Positions 26,197 through 33,389 of a DNA stretch of 64,000 nt are shown in pieces. The position numbers and the translations under genes are program-made. The DNA lies in contig JBBPIE010000006.1 of assembly GCA_038040485.1 (NCBI GenBank), positions 186,001 through 250,000 of the forward strand, written 5' to 3'. The notes below the pieces were generated by a model. The model saw only the letters and a program-made list of their open reading frames with translations, did no database searches and was not told the origin of the DNA. This stretch comes from Onstottus_B arcticum. GTDB taxonomy: Bacteria; Acidobacteriota; Blastocatellia; UBA7656. Position 1 is the stretch's first letter. The number at the start of each line of letters is the position of its first letter.

Positions 26197-29100
26197 CTAC
26201 TGCGGAGGAGCGACGCGCCGGCCGGGGTTCACGAACGTCACACCGCCGTCGCGCATCTGTTTGTTCAGATTCGGAATTGACTCGTCGATCAATTTGTTCA
26301 ACTGGTCCACCAGCGTCTTCAGTTCCCTGGACAGATCATCCAGCCTCGTCAACTGATCCGCAGTCGGCGCCGCCGTGTAGTTGTCGAGCGAGCCGAAGAA
26401 CTGGCCGATCCTTCCGATGATCGGGCGAGGCGCATCAGGGAGCGGCGGACCTGCGTTACCCGATTGATCGAACACCTGCACAAGCTTCTTCTGAATGTCG
26501 TCTACCTGATCGGCAATCGACTTGACCGCGTCGTTGACTTCTTTGGAGGTGTTTTGATTCGGCCGCGACGACTCTTGAAGCGCCGTCATCTGTGTCTTGA
26601 GAGTCTGAACTGCTCGGCCCGCCGACTGCGCGTACCGTTGGAGCACCCAGGCTTTCATCAGCGTTTCGTTCAATCGGGCGCGGTCGGCGTCTGAGATTTG
26701 TATTCGCGGATCTTCGCTGACGCGAACGGTTTTGATTTGCTCCTTGCCATCAACTGAGAGCTTGATGGTGTAGTCGCCAGGCGGCACGCCTGGACCTCGT
26801 CCGCCGCCGAAGAACCCGCCTCCGCCGCCAAACTGCGGAGCCGCTTGAGCCTCTTGCGGCTGACCGGGTACAGGCTCGGCCGGCTGACCTTGTCGCCCGC
26901 CGCCGCCTCCTCCTCCGCCTCCTCCTCCGCGACCACCACCCCCGCCCGGACCTGCCGGGCCGCCCGGCGCTCCATATCTCAAATCCCAAATGACGCGATT
27001 CAATCCGGGCGCACTCGGCCCGGTTATTTCGCGGACGACCTTGCCGCTCGAGTCCGTGACGCTGACTCGCGCCAGCCCGCTCGGCTTGGCTTTCAAGTAG
27101 TAGTTGATTACCGCGCCTGTCGGAGGATTCGGCGCTGAAAACCATTTGTGCCCGACGTTGCCTTTGCGGCCATACAAACGGAACCGAGTGGCGGGCTGAA
27201 CGTCGAACAATTGAAAGTCGGACGCGAGAACGGCGTCGGACATCTTCTCGAGAGGCGTGATGTCGTCCAGCACCCACACCGAACGGCCGTGAGTTCCAAG
27301 CACCAGATCATTGTCGCGAGCATGAATCTGTATGTCATCGACTCGCACCATCGGGAAGTTGCCTTTCAGTCGCGACCAGCGCCCGCCTCGATCAAAAGAG
27401 ACGAAAGCTCCAAACTCGGTCCCGAGGAACAACAGGCTCTGATTGCGCGGATGCTCGCGGATTACGCGGCAGGTGACTCCCGCCGGCAGATCGTTCTTGA
27501 GAGATTTCCAGCTCTCGCCGAAGTCGCTCGAGACAAACAGATAGGTGTTGTAGTCGTTCGAGCGATGCCCATCGAGCGTTAGGTATACAGTTCCCTCGGC
27601 GAACTTCGAAGGCGCCACCCGGCTGACGTAAGTGTTCTTAGGCACACCGGGCACTTTGCTCGTGATGTTTTTCCAGGTCTTGCCTGAGTCGCGCGAGACT
27701 TGCAGATTGCCGTCGTCGGTTCCCGCGTACAGCAAGCCCTCTTTGATCGGCGACTCGGCGAGCGTCACAACCTGTCCAAACGTCTCCTGCCCATCGTGGC
27801 GCGAGAGCATGTCCTTGTCTGGAAGCGCCCCCATTATCGGAAGCTTGTCCCGGTCCTGGTTGTTGCTCAAGTCTTCGCTTCGAGTGGTCCACGTGTCGCC
27901 GCGGTCGGTCGAGCGAAACACCCGATTGCCTCCGAAGTAGATCGTGCGGTTATTGTGCGGCGAGATCACGATCGGCGAGTTCCAATCGAAGCGATAAGGC
28001 TTCTCGCCTGCCGGCGGTTCAGGCTTGATGTTGCGCCGCTCGGTTGTCTTGAGTTCGAGCCGCGCGACGTTCCCGCCTTGCGACTCGGCGTAGACGGTGT
28101 CGGGGTCGTTTGGATCAACAACCGAATAAAAGCCGTCGCCTCCGCCGATTCGGAACCAATCGTCGTTGGTGATGCCTTCCTGGTTCAGGGTGCCGCTCGG
28201 ACCTGCCCAGCTCCCGTTGTCCTGCAGTCCGCCATAGACCATATACGGCTTCTGATTGCCGAGCGAAATCTCATAGAACTGACCCAGCGGAATCGTGTTC
28301 ACGTAGTCCCACGTCCGGCCGCGGTCCCAGGAGATGTGAATCCCGCCATCCGAACCGGCTAGCATGTGATTCGAGTTCGCGGGATCGATCCACATCGCAT
28401 GATAGTCGCCGTGAATCCGAGTGACCACGTTGGTCAGGAAAGTCTTACCGCCGTCCTCGGATGTAAACATCGGCGCTGCCAGCATCCAGATGCGTTGATC
28501 GTTGTTCGGGTCGATTCGAACCTGACTGTAATACATCGGCCGCGAGTTGCTATCGCTCATCTTCTTCCAGGTTGCGCCTCGATCCTCCGATCTGAAGATT
28601 CCGCCCTTGGCGTTTTCGATCAACGCGTAGACGATGTTCGGATTTCCGCGATAGATGTCGAGCCCAATGCGTCCGGTGACGCCTTCAGGCAGATCTTTGG
28701 TTAGCTTGCTCCAGGTCGCGCCGCTATCGATGGTCTTGTAGATACCGCTGTGCGGGCCGCCGCCGTTCATCCCGAAGGGCGTTCGCCTTCGCTGATAAGC
28801 CGCGGCGTAGAGCGTCATCGGGCTCTGCGGGTCCATGGCTACGTCGGTGACGCCGGTGTCTTCGTTGACAAACAACGACTGAGTCCACGTCTTGCCTGCG
28901 TCGGTTGTCTTGTAGAGACCGCGTTCCTTGTTGGGGCCCCAAAGGTGTCCGACTGCTGCGACGTAAACGATGCTCGGATCCCGCGGATCGATGACTACTC
29001 GGCCGATGTGTTTCGTGTCGCGAAGCCCCATGTTGCGCCATGTCTTGCCGCCGTCAAGCGAGCGATAGACGCCGTCGCCCCACGAAGAACTCTGGCGGTT

Positions 29101-29490
29101 GTTTGGCTCACCGGTGCCGACCCAGACGATATTCGGATCTGAAGGCGCGATCGCGACGTCGCCGACCGAACCCGTGCCTGCATCGTCAAAGATCGGGTCG
29201 AAAGTGGTGCCTGCGTTTGTTGTTTTCCAGACGCCGCCGGTCGCCACTCCAACATAGAAGATCGACGGGTTATTTTCGACAACGGCAAAGTCGTCTATGC
29301 GCCCGCCCATGTTGGCAGGCCCAATCGCGCGAAACTGAAGGTTCTTCAGCAGTGCTTCTTCGGGCTTGCCGTTGCCGTCCTGGGCGTGAAGAACTCCGCC
29401 GGTTGCCAGCACGGCGACGAACAAGAAAACGAAGAGGCGAAGGCAGGCAGCCTTGCCCGATGCGCGGAGGCCTTTGGTAGTCATCTTCAT
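26197..29490 (-). CDS. Sortilin/VPS10-type beta-propeller exported protein
   Basis: This protein of about 1,097 residues has a signal peptide (GKAACLRLFVFLFVAVLATGG). The next 700 residues hold many BNR/Asp-box repeats (SxDxGxTW), for example SLDGGKTWRNM, TTDAGKTWTQS, SEDRGATWKKM, SRDSGKTWKNI and SFDRGGRWSRL. This is the ten-bladed propeller of VPS10/sortilin-like proteins, often annotated as glycosyl hydrolase without proof. A beta domain follows, then a Gly-rich linker at about 880-950, and a helical C-terminus. The ATG at 29490 has AAGGA 4 bases upstream; a second ATG at 29484 has better spacing. Its leader and upstream region are duplicated at 30342-30541. Confidence 0.85.
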   Translation of the reverse strand: MKMTTKGLRASGKAACLRLFVFLFVAVLATGGVLHAQDGNGKPEEALLKNLQFRAIGPANMGGRIDDFAVVENNPSIFYVGVATGGVWKTTNAGTTFDPIFDDAGTGSVGDVAIAPSDPNIVWVGTGEPNNRQSSSWGDGVYRSLDGGKTWRNMGLRDTKHIGRVVIDPRDPSIVYVAAVGHLWGPNKERGLYKTTDAGKTWTQSLFVNEDTGVTDVAMDPQSPMTLYAAAYQRRRTPFGMNGGGPHSGIYKTIDSGATWSKLTKDLPEGVTGRIGLDIYRGNPNIVYALIENAKGGIFRSEDRGATWKKMSDSNSRPMYYSQVRIDPNNDQRIWMLAAPMFTSEDGGKTFLTNVVTRIHGDYHAMWIDPANSNHMLAGSDGGIHISWDRGRTWDYVNTIPLGQFYEISLGNQKPYMVYGGLQDNGSWAGPSGTLNQEGITNDDWFRIGGGDGFYSVVDPNDPDTVYAESQGGNVARLELKTTERRNIKPEPPAGEKPYRFDWNSPIVISPHNNRTIYFGGNRVFRSTDRGDTWTTRSEDLSNNQDRDKLPIMGALPDKDMLSRHDGQETFGQVVTLAESPIKEGLLYAGTDDGNLQVSRDSGKTWKNITSKVPGVPKNTYVSRVAPSKFAEGTVYLTLDGHRSNDYNTYLFVSSDFGESWKSLKNDLPAGVTCRVIREHPRNQSLLFLGTEFGAFVSFDRGGRWSRLKGNFPMVRVDDIQIHARDNDLVLGTHGRSVWVLDDITPLEKMSDAVLASDFQLFDVQPATRFRLYGRKGNVGHKWFSAPNPPTGAVINYYLKAKPSGLARVSVTDSSGKVVREITGPSAPGLNRVIWDLRYGAPGGPAGPGGGGGRGGGGGGGGGGGRQGQPAEPVPGQPQEAQAAPQFGGGGGFFGGGRGPGVPPGDYTIKLSVDGKEQIKTVRVSEDPRIQISDADRARLNETLMKAWVLQRYAQSAGRAVQTLKTQMTALQESSRPNQNTSKEVNDAVKSIADQVDDIQKKLVQVFDQSGNAGPPLPDAPRPIIGRIGQFFGSLDNYTAAPTADQLTRLDDLSRELKTLVDQLNKLIDESIPNLNKQMRDGGVTFVNPGRRVAPPQ

Positions 29491-29593
29491 AGGGTCCTTC
29501 AGTGCGGTAGTTCCACTGGTGAGTAAGAGGTGCTTGAGCGGCGGCAAACCTATCACCGGCCCGGCTGCTCGTCAAGCATCAAGGTTGTCAGGG
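29391..29593. repeat. Direct repeat copy A (sortilin leader and upstream region)
   Basis: This stretch covers the signal-peptide codons of the sortilin-like gene and about 100 bp upstream. It matches 30342-30541 closely in the same orientation, including GGCAGCCTTGCCC and GTAGTTCCACTGGT. The toxin-antitoxin pair lies between the copies. Confidence 0.85.
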
Positions 29594-29624
29594 AGTCTGA
29601 TTTGTTTCTCAGCCCTAGGCAAGC

Positions 29625-29987
29625 TCAGGAATTATTCGGCTCGCGCGGCTCAAGTACCAAACTCATGCCGTCTAGAATCTGCCGCACGCGACGCGCTGAA
29701 AGAGTCCCGATCTTGTCCCGAAGGTCGGCCTTGTCCACTGTGAAAATCTGCGACACGTTCACAACGCTCGCCTTAGGCAGCTTGGCTTCACGCGCCTTCA
29801 GCAGGACGTTGCCCGGAGCGGAGGACCGCTTGAGATTAGACGTCAATGCGCAAACTACGACAGTGTTAATGCGGCTGCGATTGAAGACGTTATTCTGAAC
29901 GACCACGTGCGGGTGGCTGTAGCCGGGGGCTGAACCCGAAGGGTCACCAAGGTCAATCCAGAACACGTCGCCTTGCTTAACTACCAC
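29625..29987 (-). CDS. MazF/PemK family toxin (endoribonuclease)
   Basis: This 120-residue protein has the PemK/MazF fold signature: the N-terminal GDVFWIDLGDPSGSAPG, the central HPHVVVQNNVFN with the conserved strand, and TVVVCALTSN. The C-terminal half has the usual LPKASVVNVSQIFTVDK. MazF toxins cleave mRNA at short sequences and are neutralised by the cognate antitoxin. The ATG at 29987 overlaps the 3' end of the antitoxin gene by 7 bp, so the two are coupled. The cleavage site cannot be predicted. Confidence 0.93.
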   Translation of the reverse strand: MVVKQGDVFWIDLGDPSGSAPGYSHPHVVVQNNVFNRSRINTVVVCALTSNLKRSSAPGNVLLKAREAKLPKASVVNVSQIFTVDKADLRDKIGTLSARRVRQILDGMSLVLEPREPNNS

Positions 29988-30235
29988 GTGCCCTCCACGA
30001 TTTTCCGATGCTTCGGGCGCATGGCGCGTCGCAGCGCTCGCTCCGACGGCTCATCGGAGTCGGCGTATGCGGCGTTGATTCGTTCGAGAAGGTGCGCATC
30101 TTGATGCCGTCGGATGAAATCTTCCAGGGCTAGCCTGAATACACGGTTGCGCGAGATTTTCATTTTGCGTGCCACCGCGTCGACTTGCTCAGCGAGCGGC
30201 TTTTCGAGGGATAGTGCGGTCTTGATATTCTCCAT
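29981..30235 (-). CDS. Ribbon-helix-helix antitoxin of the MazF pair
   Basis: This 84-residue protein has an N-terminal ribbon-helix-helix: a short strand (NIKTALSLEKPLAEQVDAVA) and helices (MKISRNRVFRLALEDFIRRHQ). A charged C-terminal tail would wrap the toxin. It lies directly upstream of, and overlaps, the MazF gene. The ATG at 30235 has an AGGTGG site 8 bases upstream; a GTG at 30247 is possible. By analogy, it probably represses its own promoter together with the toxin. Confidence 0.88.
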   Translation of the reverse strand: MENIKTALSLEKPLAEQVDAVARKMKISRNRVFRLALEDFIRRHQDAHLLERINAAYADSDEPSERALRRAMRPKHRKIVEGTW

Positions 30236-30336
30236 TTTCGTTGCCACCTTCAGTCAGGAGGTCCTTCTCAGAGACCCCAGGATTTTAGCATGCTCAGCAA
30301 CTCGTCCCTGGTCGGTACGGTTCTCAACTTCACCGT

Positions 30337-30441
30337 TCAAACAACTCCGTCGGTTGCCAGCACGGCGCCGAACAAGAAAACGAACAGGCGAATGCAGGCA
30401 GCCTTGCCCAAGGTGCGCAAGCCTGTAGCAGTCATCTTCAT
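30337..30441 (-). pseudogene. Truncated second copy of the sortilin-like signal peptide
   Basis: From the ATG at 30441 the frame encodes 34 residues: MKMTATGLRTLGKAACIRLF, then VFLFGAVLATDGVV, then TGA. This parallels the start of the sortilin-like protein (MKMTTKGLRASGKAACLRLF...), including an intact hydrophobic core. No propeller follows; the sequence goes into the antitoxin upstream region. It is a gene-start remnant of a duplication, or less likely a tiny expressed leader. Confidence 0.75.
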
Positions 30442-30541
30442 AGCGTCCTTTGTGCAGTAGTTCCACTGGTAAACAAGAGGTGCTTGAGCTGCGGCAAATT
30501 ATCACCGGCGTTTCTCGCGTCAAGCGTCGAGGTTGTTAGGG
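30342..30541. repeat. Direct repeat copy B of the sortilin leader region
   Basis: This is the second copy of the block at 29391-29593, with small substitutions and one or two short indels. It includes the upstream part with GTAGTTCCACTGGT and AAGAGGTGCTTGAG. It lies just upstream of the toxin-antitoxin pair. Confidence 0.85.
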
Positions 30542-30974
30542 GTGCGCGTCACGTTTTCGCGCAGCCACTGGCCGTCACGAGGCCGTCTTTCGTCTAACCA
30601 CGTGGTGCTTGATGGCACGTCAGAGGAGTGAAGTGTTTGTAGAACAGCGAGCCGCACCGCGCCTCGCACCTGTTTGATCAATTGCCGGTGGCTGGATCCG
30701 CCTATTGAATGCAAGACTACGCTTCTTATCTTGCATTCGTGATGAAACCGATTGCGGAGAATATGGCCTTTATCCTGAGTTGGCCTGGCGTGACAATGCA
30801 TAAGCACGGGTTTAGGACAGGGATGCGTTGCCATCCAGGGTCCTCCGGCCTTTAGGAAGGAGTATGCTTGGAGACTAAGAGTAAAGCTAACCGGCCAGCT
30901 GTGCCGCTCCCCTCTGAGCCTTTCTTTGATCCAGGAGTCTCGGTGTTCAGAGCAAACAAACAACTTGTTTGAAG
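30542..30974. other. Intergenic region, no supported gene
   Basis: This 433-bp spacer lies between the duplicated leader and the DUF488 gene. A long open frame on the minus strand crosses it and runs into both neighbours, but it lacks a ribosome-binding site or protein-like composition. It may be decayed DNA left by the duplication. Confidence 0.45.
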
Positions 30975-31751
30975 TTAGGTTCCGGTTCGCCGTGCGAAGA
31001 ACCCCCAAGCCCTCGTTTCCCGTTGGGACGCCACTCCGCTTTTCTCACCGACCCGACCGAGAACGGGCAGATACCAGCCATTAGGCCTCCACTTCGCACG
31101 ATCGACTCGGGCACTGAAGGACTCTCCGTCACCTGAGCAATGCACGACAGAGCCCCAGGCAATGGAAGCGATGTGATCCAGCGGGATGTCTCTCGGAAGA
31201 GGTACTGATTTCAGTCCGCGTCGAAGCTTCTTCAGAACTTCAGACTGGAGTGTGAGCCTGAGATCCCGGGGTTCGGTGCCAGGCCATTCTGTGACAACAA
31301 TCAACCGACTACGTTTTCGTGATTGTTCTAGAAGGAGTGATCCCACTTCGTAACGATGACAGAATGGCTCCCCGTCCTGCATCTGGTAGGGGCAAGCGCA
31401 GAAGAACAGGATTCGGCGTGTCCTCGCGTGCGCTCCGATGGCTAGATCGAGCAGAGACCCGGCAGCCTCTGGATTCGCTATCGTAACCGCCTCCCCGGTG
31501 TCCTCTTTCACGGCTCGATTTCCCAGTTGTGGTATGTGAACGTAGCGATCCGCGCCCACGAGCTTTTCTAGCGCACGGTTGTTGAACCCGGGCGCCCGAA
31601 CGCTTCTCGAAATCCGAACGTCTACGAGAACGGGCGGATTGAAGCCTCGACTTCGTTCGAGGGCATCGAACGCGTCAATGAGCTGCTTAGTTGAGGCGCC
31701 CCATCCCCAGTATCCGAAAGAAAAGACCGTAATCGATTCGCCTTCCGTCAC
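30975..31751 (-). CDS. DUF488 family protein
   Basis: This 258-residue protein follows the DUF488 pattern. An N-terminal strand and helix (ITVFSFGYWGWGASTKQLIDAFDAL) is followed by VLVDVRISRSVRAPGFN, the typical DVRxxPxS region, and YVHIPQLGNRA. A Cys-His segment (FFCACPYQMQDGEPFCHRYEV) replaces the usual CxExxxxCHR. The C-terminal 70 residues appear extra. DUF488 proteins have no settled function; Cys and His suggest metal or nucleotide chemistry. It is followed by a 45-bp gap to the Uma2 gene upstream on the same strand, so the two may be cotranscribed. Confidence 0.7.
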   Translation of the reverse strand: MTEGESITVFSFGYWGWGASTKQLIDAFDALERSRGFNPPVLVDVRISRSVRAPGFNNRALEKLVGADRYVHIPQLGNRAVKEDTGEAVTIANPEAAGSLLDLAIGAHARTRRILFFCACPYQMQDGEPFCHRYEVGSLLLEQSRKRSRLIVVTEWPGTEPRDLRLTLQSEVLKKLRRGLKSVPLPRDIPLDHIASIAWGSVVHCSGDGESFSARVDRAKWRPNGWYLPVLGRVGEKSGVASQRETRAWGFFARRTGT

Positions 31752-31796
31752 AACGCCTCCAGACGTGATCGCTCCGAGCTACTGTTCTTCGCCGGT

Positions 31797-32414
31797 CTAG
31801 TCCTCTGACTCCGCGGGGAATACTACTCGATCGTAGACTTCGGCGAGTCGCAGGTTGCAGTTGATTGATTTGATGAAGACGCTGTCCTCGATACTCTCGT
31901 ACACATAAATCGACCAGCCGCCATCGGACTGGCGCAGGTAGTGCTCGACGATGGGCTCGGATTGCCAAACGAGGATGTAGTCTGTCAGGGATGGATTCCA
32001 GCTCCGGTAGCGAAAAAACTTCGCGCCGCGATCAAAGGCTTCAGTCGAATCCGACAGAACCTCGATGATCACGCTGGGGTTGATTACGACGTGGCGGTGC
32101 TCGTCGTAGTACTGCGGCTCTCCACAAATCACGACGATGTCCGGATAAGAGAACAAGCCCTTTGCAGACTTGGGAGTCATGGACGAAGTCCCGCTTCGAA
32201 CTTTTGTGTCCTTCGAAAATGCCTGGCATGGCGTACGGAGTAACTGGGTGCTGATGATTCGGCTCAGATTCATGCAGATGGTGCCGTGCGCGGGGCTCTC
32301 GCCAGCCATCAAATAAACCTGGCCGTCCAGATACTCGCGGCGCTCTTCGGAAACCAGCTCCGACTCCAAGTACTCTTCGATTGTGTAGCGTGTTTCCGCT
32401 TGCGCGACTGACAT
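31797..32414 (-). CDS. Uma2 family PD-(D/E)xK protein
   Basis: This 205-residue protein has the Uma2 (DUF820) layout. It begins TRYTIEEYLESELVSEERREYLDGQVYLMAGES with the conserved helix and DG turn. The nuclease-like core shows SYPDIVVIC and VIIEVLSDSTEAFDRGAKFFRYRS, giving the D, ExL and K positions. The family is abundant in cyanobacteria and some soil bacteria; nuclease activity is inferred and biological roles are unknown. The ATG at 32414 follows AGGAGG with 6-base spacing. Downstream is the DUF488 gene. Confidence 0.88.
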   Translation of the reverse strand: MSVAQAETRYTIEEYLESELVSEERREYLDGQVYLMAGESPAHGTICMNLSRIISTQLLRTPCQAFSKDTKVRSGTSSMTPKSAKGLFSYPDIVVICGEPQYYDEHRHVVINPSVIIEVLSDSTEAFDRGAKFFRYRSWNPSLTDYILVWQSEPIVEHYLRQSDGGWSIYVYESIEDSVFIKSINCNLRLAEVYDRVVFPAESED

Positions 32415-32574
32415 CGATTGCCTCCTGCGATCTGAATCGGCGCGGCTTGAGAGATTGTCATTCAGCCGAGCCGCGCATGCAAGCGCGCAAGGAAGGCACC
32501 GACTAGTCGAGTTTGGTTCTGGGAGGGAGGGTGAGTACGTTACCGTGGTATGAGCCCCGGGCTTTGAAACCCGA

Positions 32575-32678
32575 GGTACCATAGACTTTAGTCTGTGTCG
32601 CGTCGAGGCCCACGAAAGGCGCCTTCTTCGGGCAAGCGCATTCTCGAAAGACAGTACACAGACTAAAGTCTATGCTAC
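32575..32678. repeat. Inverted repeat with TAGACTTTAGTCTGTG arms
   Basis: The spacer 32415-32841 (427 bp) holds this hairpin: 32575-32598 (containing CATAGACTTTAGTCTGTGT) pairs with 32656-32678. The same arm sequence recurs at 41718 and at 61319. No gene is seen in the spacer. Confidence 0.85.
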
Positions 32679-32791
32679 TCCGCAGAGCACCGCCGGCCTG
32701 GCATCAAAAGCTCTTCGCCGACAGCCAGCCCGGTTGCCGCCGAGTTTCAAGACAACCGCACTCGGCAATGACATCCCGGTCAAAATAGTTG

Positions 32792-32820
32792 TTGACATAC
32801 GGATAGTTTATAGCTAAACT
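32792..32820 (+). promoter_or_regulatory. Promoter and likely operator of the MarR gene
   Basis: A perfect -35 box TTGACA (32792-32797) is followed at 17-base spacing by TAAACT (32815-32820), matching the -10 box at four of six bases. The -10 lies in a perfect inverted repeat, AGTTTA-TAGC-TAAACT (32805-32820), so a bound dimer would block the polymerase. It lies 21 bp before the MarR start codon, which suggests autoregulation. Confidence 0.65.
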
Positions 32821-32841
32821 GTCGCTCCAGGAGACAAGCGA

Positions 32842-33318
32842 ATGAAACTGGAAAAGGAGTTGAAGCTGAAGCAGCCGCTTGCAAGCGTCAATCACGAGGC
32901 GCTGTTGAGCCTGGTTCGCACGTCCACGTTGATGCAAAAGCTATCGAACCGGTTCTTCTCGAAGTTCGACCTGACCGACGTTCAGTTCAACATACTGATG
33001 ATCTTGAAGGCCTACGGCGCTGAAGGGCTCAGCCAGCAAAAGTTGAGCGAGCAATTGGTCGTTGGCAAGTCCAACGTGGTCGGATTGGTGGATCGACTCG
33101 AGAAAGCCGGCTACGTCAAACGGACCTCGCATCCGTCGGACCGGCGATTCAACCAGATCGTTCTCGCCCCCAAAGGCGCCAAGCTCGAACAGCGGGTTGA
33201 ACAGTCTTACTTCAAAGAAGTGGACCGAATGATGAACGTGCTTGCTGGAACAGAGAAGAGAGTGTTGATTCACGCGATGGAGAAGATTCGCCAGTACATA
33301 CTGACGAGCAAGATTTGA
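32842..33318 (+). CDS. MarR family transcriptional regulator
   Basis: This 158-residue winged-helix protein shows the MarR layout: N-terminal dimerisation helix (LSLVRTSTLMQKLSNRFFSKFDLT), helix-turn-helix (SQQKLSEQLVVGKSNVVGLVDRLEKAG) and the wing with the DRR signature (SHPSDRRFNQIVLAPKG). A C-terminal helix completes the dimer interface. The ATG at 32842 has CAGGAG 8 bases upstream. A promoter with an overlapping palindrome lies just upstream, so it probably represses itself. The DUF2339 gene follows 71 bp downstream on the same strand and may be a target. The ligand is unknown. Confidence 0.93.
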   Translation: MKLEKELKLKQPLASVNHEALLSLVRTSTLMQKLSNRFFSKFDLTDVQFNILMILKAYGAEGLSQQKLSEQLVVGKSNVVGLVDRLEKAGYVKRTSHPSDRRFNQIVLAPKGAKLEQRVEQSYFKEVDRMMNVLAGTEKRVLIHAMEKIRQYILTSKI

Positions 33319-33389
33319 CGGGCTTGCAGCAACCGCCGCGTGCGTAGCTTCAACTAATACCCGCGCGCTAGACCGTTTACGGAGAAGTC

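Noticed and set aside
30520..31008. 162-codon open frame on the minus strand
   Set aside because: It overlaps the DUF488 gene end and the duplicated leader, has no ribosome-binding site and no protein-like pattern.
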